Shown here: positions 1 through 5,284 of the stretch, piece by piece
Position numbering within the stretch: the first letter of the stretch is position 1
Layout of the letters: the number at the start of each line of letters is the position of its first letter
From: Thermoplasmata archaeon
GTDB lineage: Archaea > Thermoplasmatota > Thermoplasmata > Thermoplasmatales > Thermoplasmataceae
Length of the DNA stretch: 7,891 nucleotides
Assembly (NCBI GenBank): GCA_021846695.1
Contig: JAJZWN010000058.1
Coordinates: forward strand, 1 to 7,891
Direction: 5' to 3'
Notes under the pieces: generated by a model
Seen by the model: only the letters and a program-made list of their open reading frames with translations
What the model was told of the DNA's origin: nothing
Database searches by the model: none
Program-made: the position numbers and the translations under genes

Positions 1-99
1 AACTCTATTGTATTAGTTCATGGAACATATAACAGTGCTCTTTTCGGTGGCTATATAGACGCTAGTTCTGTAACACCGTGGTATTACTCAATAAGTTAA
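1..99 (+). CDS. C-terminal end of an unrecognised protein (5' partial)
   Basis: Frame 1 is open from the window edge to TAA at 97-99, giving 32 residues that start NSIVLVHGTY and end VTPWYYSIS. The tail is rich in Ser, Tyr and Thr, with a short hydrophobic beginning and no charged C-terminal cluster. I do not recognise the family. It lies only 16 bases before an IS200/IS605-like right end, where the tnpB stop would normally be. However, it shows none of the usual TnpB C-terminal features (zinc-finger cysteines, the RuvC DxNxAxN-type motif), so I do not call it TnpB. A run of seven T (103-109) directly after the stop would serve as an archaeal terminator. The beginning of the gene is outside the window. 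Confidence 0.55.
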   Translation, partial: NSIVLVHGTYNSALFGGYIDASSVTPWYYSIS

Positions 100-102
100 T
101 AA

Positions 103-109
103 TTTTTTT
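103..109 (+). terminator. oligo-T terminator after the partial gene
   Basis: Seven consecutive T lie four bases after the TAA stop at 97-99. Archaeal RNA polymerase commonly terminates at such T-runs without needing a hairpin. The position supports it; no experiment does. Confidence 0.4.
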
Positions 110-115
110 AACACC

Positions 116-157
116 GTGAGCGAGAAGCCTCCTTCATTAGTTGGGGGAGGATCTCAC
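116..157 (+). mobile_element. IS200/IS605-type right-end hairpin, apparently orphaned
   Basis: The outer arms GTGAG (116-120) and CTCAC (153-157) pair perfectly. Inside, CCTCCTTC (128-135) pairs with the G-rich arm at 143-150 over a 7-base loop (ATTAGTT), with two G-T wobbles. The bulge GAGAAG before the inner stem, and a right edge ending TCAC, match the familiar layout of IS200/IS605/IS1341 right ends (a GAAGCC stem-loop ending in TTCAC or TCAC), which also form the 3' end of TnpB guide RNAs. In this orientation the element's interior would lie to the left, yet the adjacent gene tail does not look like TnpB. It may therefore be a solo end or a decayed copy. A plain intrinsic terminator hairpin is the alternative, but it is not followed by a T-run. 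Confidence 0.6.
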
Positions 158-169
158 TAAACCTATTTG

Positions 170-188
170 CTATAAGATCATCTTATAG
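170..188. promoter_or_regulatory. 19-base palindrome upstream of the membrane-protein gene
   Basis: CTATAAGAT-C-ATCTTATAG is a perfect inverted repeat with 9-base arms around one central base. It ends about 11 bases before the inferred TATA element (199-206) of the gene at 235. The size and symmetry fit a dimeric regulator's operator, and the position fits a control site. A hairpin in a readthrough transcript is the alternative. Confidence 0.4.
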
Positions 189-198
189 AATACATTTA

Positions 199-206
199 TT
201 TATATT
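199..206 (+). promoter_or_regulatory. probable TATA box for the gene at 235
   Basis: TTTATATT is centred about 33 bases before the TTG start at 235. This archaeal TATA-like spacing predicts a very short or absent leader. No Shine-Dalgarno sequence is visible before the TTG, which agrees with leaderless initiation. Confidence 0.4.
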
Positions 207-234
207 GAAATTATAGGGTTTTCGTGAGTTAAAT

Positions 235-624
235 TTGGATAGGATTGAAAAAATTTTATGGATCACTTCTGGAGTTACATTTATACAAATAATGATAGGT
301 TTTTATATTTCACAGACAGAAAAGCCCATAAATTCCGTAGCCCTATTGATTCATATATCGCTGGGGATACTGCTCTTTATCTTGGCTATAGCATCATATA
401 CATTCACTAAAGAAATAAAAAGACTGAGAACCCTGGCCACTGTAAATACATCACTAATTGCTATAACAGGACTTATTGGGATGGGCTTTATATCATTACG
501 AGCCAGTATACCATATACAACCTACGTTCCATATCTTCATTTGGCACTTGCTATTGGCATAATTAGCAATTACGCAGTTATGCTGGGTATAAAAAGAACA
601 TTAGATTTAAAAGATAAATTATAA
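235..624 (+). CDS. four-helix membrane protein with paired histidines (half-CtaA-like)
   Basis: This 129-residue protein has four predicted membrane helices at about residues 8-25, 35-56, 66-87 and 97-118. His40 lies in helix 2 (LLIHISLG) and His102 in helix 4 (YLHLALAIG), 62 residues apart. This resembles one half of heme A synthase (CtaA/Cox15), where haem-binding histidines sit in helices 2 and 4 with nearly the same spacing; some archaea carry single-half versions. The Glu that precedes the first ligand histidine in CtaA (ExxHR) is absent, so a cytochrome-b561-like or other haem or quinone protein is equally possible. The start is TTG because TAA lies in frame just upstream. A palindrome and a TATA-like element precede it. 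The C-terminus is lysine-rich (KDKL) and cytoplasmic. Confidence 0.6.
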   Translation: MDRIEKILWITSGVTFIQIMIGFYISQTEKPINSVALLIHISLGILLFILAIASYTFTKEIKRLRTLATVNTSLIAITGLIGMGFISLRASIPYTTYVPYLHLALAIGIISNYAVMLGIKRTLDLKDKL

Positions 625-975
625 GGGAATTCAATTGGCCTACAAATCCATGAAGCATTTGCGAACGGGATAGAGGGTAATACCGACGCAGTTTAAGCAT
701 CAGACAGATAATAACTTCCAGAGGTATATATTAACACGGTTAACAGAAATCATAACCTGATATTTCTGAATAAACTGTTTCCAAATCTCAAAATCAAATC
801 TCCACACCGAGAATGGATATAAGAAGTTTATAGCAGGAAAGGTATAGGAAACGAACAGATCCAATGATTCCCCCCCAAGGTATGGAGATCACCAATACTT
901 ATTCTGAGGGAATTATGCATGGTTCATTGTGGAAAATCTGGATAGCTCATTCAATCTACAGCTGTAGTTAACTAA

Positions 976-999
976 AATAATTTTTTATAAAAAATTATT
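976..999. terminator. 24-base AT palindrome between convergent genes
   Basis: The perfect palindrome has arms AATAATTTTTTA and its reverse complement, each containing six T or six A. It sits between the plus-strand gene ending at 624 and the minus-strand ECF operon ending at 1070, and gives a T-run in both directions. A bidirectional terminator is the simplest reading. Palindromes this AT-rich can also arise by chance in low-GC DNA. Confidence 0.4.
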
Positions 1000-1002
1000 A
1001 CT

Positions 1003-1040
1003 CTAAAATTTGAAAAAAATTAAGAAAATTATAATATTTT
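1003..1040 (-). terminator. T-rich terminator of the ECF operon
   Basis: Read on the minus strand, the bases just past the EcfT stop contain several T-runs, the longest being seven (1013-1019). They begin about 30 bases downstream of the stop codon. Successive T-tracts after the last gene of an operon are the usual archaeal termination signal. Confidence 0.45.
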
Positions 1041-1069
1041 ATGGAATCCCAGTGAGCAAAATGCCTAAA

Positions 1070-2029
1070 TTATCCTGAATATGGTATAGCCCGACCCAAT
1101 CCCATGATTACAGCTAATATGGTTATAAGCAAAACAAGTGTCATAACAGCAAGCGCACTTTTGTCTACCGAACCAATGGTAACTGGGTGCATGTTAGTTC
1201 TTTTGGGATATGCACGGAAAGCTCTGGTATCGGCTGAAATAGCAGTATCCTTGGCTCCCCTGACCAGGAACACAATAACTGGGACTATGGCATAAATTGC
1301 ACCTTTCAGCATATAAAATGGCCTAAATATTTTGGGAGCAGTTGAACCCAAACCTCTCATAAACTGAATTTTTACTGATGTATCAATGTATTCAAATATT
1401 CTAGGGATAGTTCTCATAGCTACAACAAGGGAAAATGTGATAGAAATAGGAATTCCAACTTTGTTAAGGGCTCTTAGTACCTGTGAAGGAGTGCTAGTCA
1501 TGACTAGAACAAGGCTTATAAGGGAAACTGCAGTAAACCTCATTGAAATTTGGAATCCATATATTAGACCCTGCATAGTTAGTTCCGGCTGGTATCCCAT
1601 TACCGTAAAATATGACGGCCATGCCCATATTCCTGTAAGTGCAGTGACATGGAATGCCTGCTGTAGAATTGTATATGGTGTGTATGGTGCAAAGGCCCAT
1701 GTCGTTCCGATGATCGTAATCATTGTGAGGAAAAATCCAGTAATGAATTTTCTTTTTCCGTCCTTCAAGGTGAAATATGTTAGAAGAATAACAGCTGTCA
1801 TTATTGCTCCAATCCACCATATTGTCACTGCCGCCACAATCGTAACTACAAGCCCCAACATTATTTTTATGGATGGATTCATGCGATAATAAAATGTATG
1901 AAAACTTTCAAATCTAGTAATTCTCATAAACCCAGTAAGGCCTATTACCCTCAATACAATTAATATGGGAAATGCCGCCCCAAAGAAGAAAAGGAGCCAG
2001 CTAATCACGTTAACAATTAACCAATTCAT
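1070..2029 (-). CDS. ecfT: ECF transporter T component (EcfT), YkoC-like
   Basis: This 319-residue membrane protein couples the ATPases to the substrate-binding S component. Helices lie at about 5-30, 56-86, 96-113, 160-178 and 293-310. Diagnostic EcfT features are NPSIK (51-55, the HPxxK-like motif), the segment TSTPSQVLRALNKVGIP (178-194), AMRTIPR (204-210) followed by QFMRG (222-226), and ADTRAF (266-271). The last two are the Arg-centred coupling motifs that insert into the ATPase grooves. Its ATG overlaps the ATPase stop as ATGA, and the Shine-Dalgarno GGGAGGG lies 6 bases upstream, so translation is coupled. It is the last gene of the operon. The length is somewhat above the usual 250-280 residues of EcfT because of a longer N-terminus and an extended periplasmic-side segment near 112-150. 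Confidence 0.92.
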   Translation of the reverse strand: MNWLIVNVISWLLFFFGAAFPILIVLRVIGLTGFMRITRFESFHTFYYRMNPSIKIMLGLVVTIVAAVTIWWIGAIMTAVILLTYFTLKDGKRKFITGFFLTMITIIGTTWAFAPYTPYTILQQAFHVTALTGIWAWPSYFTVMGYQPELTMQGLIYGFQISMRFTAVSLISLVLVMTSTPSQVLRALNKVGIPISITFSLVVAMRTIPRIFEYIDTSVKIQFMRGLGSTAPKIFRPFYMLKGAIYAIVPVIVFLVRGAKDTAISADTRAFRAYPKRTNMHPVTIGSVDKSALAVMTLVLLITILAVIMGLGRAIPYSG

Positions 2030-3612
2030 TTTAATCCCTCCCTTAGCAGAAAATCAGATGGAGGTATAACAGAAAATTTTCCCGATTCACGAAAGACCTT
2101 CTCCGGTACACCTTCAAGCACTTTTTCTCCATGGTCGAAAACAACAACACGATCGGCATATTTGTATACAAAACGTGAATCATGAGTTACAATAAGTATA
2201 GAATATCCAAGGTCTTTAAGCCTCTTAAGTTCTTTGCCAAGAATTTCCTTGTGGAAATAATCCTGTCCAGATGTTGGTTCATCAAGCATCAGAACTTTAA
2301 CACCTGATGCAATAGCCGATGCCATTGCCACCCTTCTTCTCTGTCCCAGGCTCAGCCCCAGTGGGTCACGATATCTATAATCTAATAGGGAAAACAATTC
2401 CATTATCTCATCAACCCGTTTTTTATATTCACTGATTTTTCTCTTCTTGATTGAATAAGCGACTTCAGTCTCCACTGATTTATTTATAAGCGTCAGGTCA
2501 AAGTTCTGTGGAACGAAAGCTATCTCGCGCCCCCGGTCCATTATGTGTTCTTTGCTTATGTCCTTTCCAGCAAGCACCACATTAATTTCCGATTTTAAAT
2601 CAATCTCAAGAAATCCCATAATTCCCTTAAGAAACGTGGATTTGCCGGCTCCATTCCTTCCCATAAGCGCTAATATATGTGATTCTTGAAGATCTATACT
2701 TGCTTTTACCAGTTCTGTGCCATTAGGGGCTGTTACACGCACAGAGGTTTTCATTAGTGTGTTAGATTCAGGCGATCTAGATGGTGCAGTGGGAATTGCT
2801 TTGATCTCCAGTAATTTTTCACGGATTGATTCAAGATCTTCTAAATCTATCCCGTATTTTCTTGCGTAGATAAAGTGAATTGGAACCTCAATCCCAACTT
2901 CCTGCATCTCATCAATATGGTGGATTAAGTCATGGCTACTTATGTCAAGGAAAATCTTTCCATCGTTAACCACTATAATACGATTAACAAAAGGTAGCAC
3001 TCTTTCAACTTTATGTTCTACAACAATTAGTGTCTTTTCTTCCTTGAGTTGTTCCAGAATGTCAAACACCCTGGCCGTTCCCTCAGGGTCAATGTTTGAT
3101 GTTGGCTCATCAAGTATAAGCAATTTTGGTCTCATTGAAAGGACACCGGCTATGGCCACTCTCTGCATCTCCCCACCAGATAATGTGTAAGTTTCTCTAT
3201 CTTTTATTTCTGATATGCCAGTGATTTTCATGGATTCGTCTACCCTAGAAACTATCTCCTCAGGAGCTAAGCAAAGGTTTTCAGGCCCAAAAGCAACTTC
3301 TTCTTCCACACCGTAGTTCATTACCTGTGTTTCGGGATTCTGAAGAACTATACCAACCTCAGATGAAAGCTTTGCAAGTGATGTTTCTGCTACATTTTTA
3401 CCGTAAACCTCAACCCTTCCCTCTAATTCACCATGAGTTATATGGGGTATGATTCCCGTGATACAATTTACAAGTGTTGATTTGCCCCCTCCAGATCGCC
3501 CAGTTATAAGTACGGTTTCACCATCTTCTATAGTAAGATTGCCCACTTCAATAGAGGGTTCTTCGTTTCCTAAATAGGAAAATTTTAGATTGTTTATTTC
3601 GACCGCTTTCAT
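2026..3612 (-). CDS. ECF transporter ATPase with two fused ABC domains (EcfA1-A2, YkoD-like)
   Basis: This cytoplasmic protein of 528 residues powers the ECF importer. Domain 1 has Walker A GRSGGGKST (38-46), Q-loop Gln91, signature LSGGE (144-148), Walker B LLILDEP (164-170, catalytic Glu169) and switch His200. A linker (about 230-290) leads to domain 2, with Walker A GRNGAGKST (318-326), Gln369, a degenerate signature LSLGQ (420-424), Walker B VLMLDEP (440-446, Glu445) and His477. Both halves keep all catalytic residues. Only the second signature is altered (Leu for the first Gly). Fusion of both ATPases in one chain is seen in YkoD-type ECF systems. Its ATG overlaps the S-component stop (ATGA), with GGTGGG just upstream. 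It follows the S gene and precedes EcfT in the same operon. Confidence 0.93.
   Translation of the reverse strand: MKAVEINNLKFSYLGNEEPSIEVGNLTIEDGETVLITGRSGGGKSTLVNCITGIIPHITHGELEGRVEVYGKNVAETSLAKLSSEVGIVLQNPETQVMNYGVEEEVAFGPENLCLAPEEIVSRVDESMKITGISEIKDRETYTLSGGEMQRVAIAGVLSMRPKLLILDEPTSNIDPEGTARVFDILEQLKEEKTLIVVEHKVERVLPFVNRIIVVNDGKIFLDISSHDLIHHIDEMQEVGIEVPIHFIYARKYGIDLEDLESIREKLLEIKAIPTAPSRSPESNTLMKTSVRVTAPNGTELVKASIDLQESHILALMGRNGAGKSTFLKGIMGFLEIDLKSEINVVLAGKDISKEHIMDRGREIAFVPQNFDLTLINKSVETEVAYSIKKRKISEYKKRVDEIMELFSLLDYRYRDPLGLSLGQRRRVAMASAIASGVKVLMLDEPTSGQDYFHKEILGKELKRLKDLGYSILIVTHDSRFVYKYADRVVVFDHGEKVLEGVPEKVFRESGKFSVIPPSDFLLREGLK
2036..2042 (-). promoter_or_regulatory. Shine-Dalgarno of ecfT
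   Basis: On the minus strand GGGAGGG lies inside the end of the ATPase gene, six bases before the ecfT ATG. It supports reinitiation at the overlapping ATGA and fixes the EcfT start. Confidence 0.6.
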
Positions 3613-4385
3613 TGGCCCACCGCTTTAACTATCCTTAGCGTGATAACTCCCCCAATAGCTCCTAATATTATTGCAGATGGGATGAATGCCAGGATACCAA
3701 AAATTATTGCCTGCCAGTCAACAACACCACCATATAGAAATGGAGCTACAAATCCACTATAGAAAAGAGGTTCAGGAACAGCCCAGAAAACTCCAATTGC
3801 CAGGCCTTCTATAGCCGCAAGATATACTCCGGGAATTTTTGAAAGATAGTGCGATGAGGATGAATTTTTATTTGCATCAATTTTACTCTTATCAGCCACA
3901 GATTTTCTTGGCGGTGATCTTATTCCAAAGAGATTCTTTCCTGCAATAGCTATGACTATATCCATCATCAGCCCATAAGTTAGCATCTCGTACATGAAGT
4001 ACATCGGTTCTCCACTGAATCCATAGCTAATCAGGTCACTCAAAAGGTTGAATATGAACATAGACACCATTCCAACCCCGACTTTTCTTACAAGCCCTGC
4101 CACTATTAGTAGTGCTATGAGCCTACCCATATATCCTACTCCGAAGAAGGGATTTGAGGGAATAAATTTCCCCAGAAAAGCACCAATATAGAATTCCCAG
4201 ACAACGGCGAAGGCAGCACCAATACCTATATAAATAAGATCAACAGTTGTAAACTTAGCTAATCCACCGCTCTTTTTTCCCCAAAGGAAAACAAAAATCA
4301 ATCCAGCACCAAAAAATAACACAACAATTTCCCACGGGATTTCTCCCGGGGCGTTCAATACTCCAGATATTCCATTGAAACCCAT
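3609..4385 (-). CDS. ECF transporter S component, YkoE-like membrane protein
   Basis: This 258-residue membrane protein is the likely substrate-binding subunit of the ECF importer. Hydrophobic helices lie at about 17-36, 48-72, 84-99, 103-121, 131-149, 186-204 and 224-255. A polar, lysine- and serine-rich cytoplasmic stretch lies at about 155-183. The block VRKVGVGMVSMF (99-110) and the acidic residues in the next helix resemble the YkoE family, which is usually near 200 residues, so this one has an extra N-terminal helix and a longer loop. The assignment leans on context: it is the first gene of an S-A-T operon with the fused ATPase, as in ykoE-ykoD-ykoC. In Bacillus that system is linked to a thiamine precursor. 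The substrate here is unproven. The transcript seems nearly leaderless. Confidence 0.75.
   Translation of the reverse strand: MGFNGISGVLNAPGEIPWEIVVLFFGAGLIFVFLWGKKSGGLAKFTTVDLIYIGIGAAFAVVWEFYIGAFLGKFIPSNPFFGVGYMGRLIALLIVAGLVRKVGVGMVSMFIFNLLSDLISYGFSGEPMYFMYEMLTYGLMMDIVIAIAGKNLFGIRSPPRKSVADKSKIDANKNSSSSHYLSKIPGVYLAAIEGLAIGVFWAVPEPLFYSGFVAPFLYGGVVDWQAIIFGILAFIPSAIILGAIGGVITLRIVKAVGQ
3616..3621 (-). promoter_or_regulatory. Shine-Dalgarno-like GGTGGG of the fused ATPase gene
   Basis: On the minus strand GGTGGG precedes the ATPase ATG by three bases (five from the GGTG core). It lies within the last codons of the S-component gene. The short spacing makes it a modest site, but the ATGA overlap should allow coupled translation. 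Confidence 0.45.
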
Positions 4386-4390
4386 TTTTT

Positions 4391-4400
4391 CTCAATTGAG
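4391..4400. promoter_or_regulatory. 10-base palindrome at the inferred ECF operon start site
   Basis: CTCAATTGAG is a perfect palindrome 6-15 bases upstream of the S-component ATG, between it and the inferred TATA element (4412-4424). A repressor bound here would cover the transcription start. The short length means chance is not excluded. Confidence 0.35.
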
Positions 4401-4411
4401 TAGCAATTTAA

Positions 4412-4424
4412 CTATATATATATT
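4412..4424 (-). promoter_or_regulatory. probable TATA box of the ECF operon
   Basis: On the minus strand an alternating AT tract (ATATATATATAGT) follows the purine-rich sequence CCAAAA, which resembles a BRE. It is centred about 32 bases from the S-component ATG, predicting a leader of a few bases. That leaves no room for a riboswitch. Confidence 0.45.
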
Positions 4425-4473
4425 TTTGGCAAATATTTTATATAGATATATATATGTATAATTATGACTATGT

Positions 4474-4483
4474 TCTATATAGA
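4474..4483. promoter_or_regulatory. 10-base palindrome upstream of the HAD-gene promoter
   Basis: TCTATATAGA is a perfect palindrome 37-46 bases before the HAD ATG, just upstream of its TATA-like element. In this AT-rich divergent spacer a short palindrome may be chance. Its position would suit an activator or shared regulator. Confidence 0.25.
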
Positions 4484-4490
4484 CAAAATA

Positions 4491-4498
4491 TTAAATAA
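4491..4498 (+). promoter_or_regulatory. probable TATA box of the HAD/phosphodiesterase operon
   Basis: TTAAATAA is centred about 25 bases before ATG 4520. The spacing implies a leaderless transcript beginning at or next to that ATG, and no Shine-Dalgarno is present. This favours ATG 4520 over the internal ATG at 4568. Confidence 0.45.
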
Positions 4499-4519
4499 AT
4501 ATGTTGCTGTTCTCAATAT

Positions 4520-5284
4520 ATGAATTTTGAAGACGAAACTTCAAGTAGCGAGTTAGTCCCCAATATAATGGATCTACAGGCCCTGTTTATTGACATGGAT
4601 GATACGCTTGTAAGCTACAGGGAACCAGTACGTGCAGGCCTTAATGCTGTCAGGAAAACAATTTCAGAACTCAATGAAACAGGTGTGGATCAATTGGAGA
4701 AAGATTTCATGGAGTTACTTTCCGAGAGCATACCACTATTAATCAACAAAGAGATTTCATACAGAGATGATGTTAGAGTAAGAATGAAAAAAATCTTAAA
4801 CCGGTATGGCCATAACACAACTGAAGAGGAGATAGTACAGTATGATAAATTATACTGGAAAACATTTTGGAAAAACAGAAAACCTTTGCCAGAGGCTATG
4901 GATCTCCTCAAATTATGCAACAACCTCCATATACCGGTAGCTATTATTTCAAATGGAAATCCAGAAATGCAGCACAAAACAATGTCTCGGTTAAAACTTC
5001 ATAATTACGTGAACATAGTGCTTACTCCAGAGAATGTTGATGAAATGAAGCCAAGCAATACACTCTTTGAAAGGGCAATGAAGATCCTGGGGGTGAATCC
5101 AGTAAAAATTATCATGGTGGGGAATTCTTTTTCACGTGATGTAATCGGAGCCGTAAATGCGGGGATTATTCCCGTTTGGCTCAATAGTTTAGGGAAGGAG
5201 AAACCAGAGGATGTAAATTTTGTTGAAATCACATCTTTCACGGAACTTCTGGAAAGACTTCAGTCAGGAGGCGATATACAGTGA
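4520..5284 (+). CDS. HAD-superfamily hydrolase (probable phosphatase)
   Basis: This 254-residue soluble enzyme probably hydrolyses a small phosphorylated metabolite. Motif I is DMDDT (25-29), with nucleophile Asp25 and acid-base Asp27. A helical cap follows (about 35-120). Motif II is IISNGN (Ser144), motif III is Lys177 in DEMKPSN, and motif IV is VGNSFSRD (200-207). In motif IV, Asn replaces the first Asp while Asp207 is kept, a variant common in this subfamily. Linker, cap placement and length fit the class I (HAD-IA, YjjG-like) group. The specific substrate cannot be told. The 16-residue stretch before MDLQ is unusual, but the TATA spacing supports the upstream ATG. Its stop overlaps the next gene's GTG (GTGA), so the two are co-translated. 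The divergent ECF operon shares the promoter region. Confidence 0.88.
   Translation: MNFEDETSSSELVPNIMDLQALFIDMDDTLVSYREPVRAGLNAVRKTISELNETGVDQLEKDFMELLSESIPLLINKEISYRDDVRVRMKKILNRYGHNTTEEEIVQYDKLYWKTFWKNRKPLPEAMDLLKLCNNLHIPVAIISNGNPEMQHKTMSRLKLHNYVNIVLTPENVDEMKPSNTLFERAMKILGVNPVKIIMVGNSFSRDVIGAVNAGIIPVWLNSLGKEKPEDVNFVEITSFTELLERLQSGGDIQ
5266..5271 (+). promoter_or_regulatory. strong Shine-Dalgarno deciding the GTG start at 5281
   Basis: AGGAGG lies nine bases before GTG 5281, inside the end of the HAD gene. It supports the GTG start and coupled translation through the GTGA overlap. Confidence 0.7.

Larger units (their letters stand above)
625..1069. other. gene-poor, decayed intergenic region
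   Basis: There is no intact gene in these 445 bases. Past the TAA at 622-624, the same frame stays open for 22 more codons (reading GLQIHEAFANGIEGNTDAV) before another TAA, with no evidence that it is translated. A 29-codon ORF at 882-971 reads MEITNTYSEGIMHGSLW and then KIWIAHSI. This faintly recalls the start of MATE-family efflux proteins (a short tail, then xGS-W-K-I/L before helix 1) and then stops, as a broken gene would. From about 972 the sequence becomes very AT-rich, with terminator-like structure. I see no RNA gene. Confidence 0.35.

Noticed and set aside
1..99. Partial gene as the TnpB of the adjacent IS605-like end
   Set aside because: The position fits, but the 32 residues contain no zinc-finger cysteines and no RuvC motif and do not resemble TnpB C-termini.
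622..693. Readthrough extension of the four-helix protein
   Set aside because: The frame is open for only 22 codons after the TAA, with no sign of recoding; it is more likely chance or old coding sequence.
1386..1889. Long plus-strand ORF of 167 codons
   Set aside because: It lies wholly antisense to ecfT, whose conserved EcfT motifs show the minus strand is the coding one; the plus reading has no family features.
4386..4519. TPP riboswitch upstream of the ECF operon
   Set aside because: I looked for the conserved CTGAGA and ACCTGATCTGG-like blocks on the minus strand and found none, and the inferred leader is only a few bases.
4568..4570. Internal ATG as the HAD start, giving the family-typical MDLQALFIDMDD beginning
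   Set aside because: The TATA-like element sits 25 bases before ATG 4520, which fits leaderless initiation there; the internal ATG has no Shine-Dalgarno. It remains a possible alternative.
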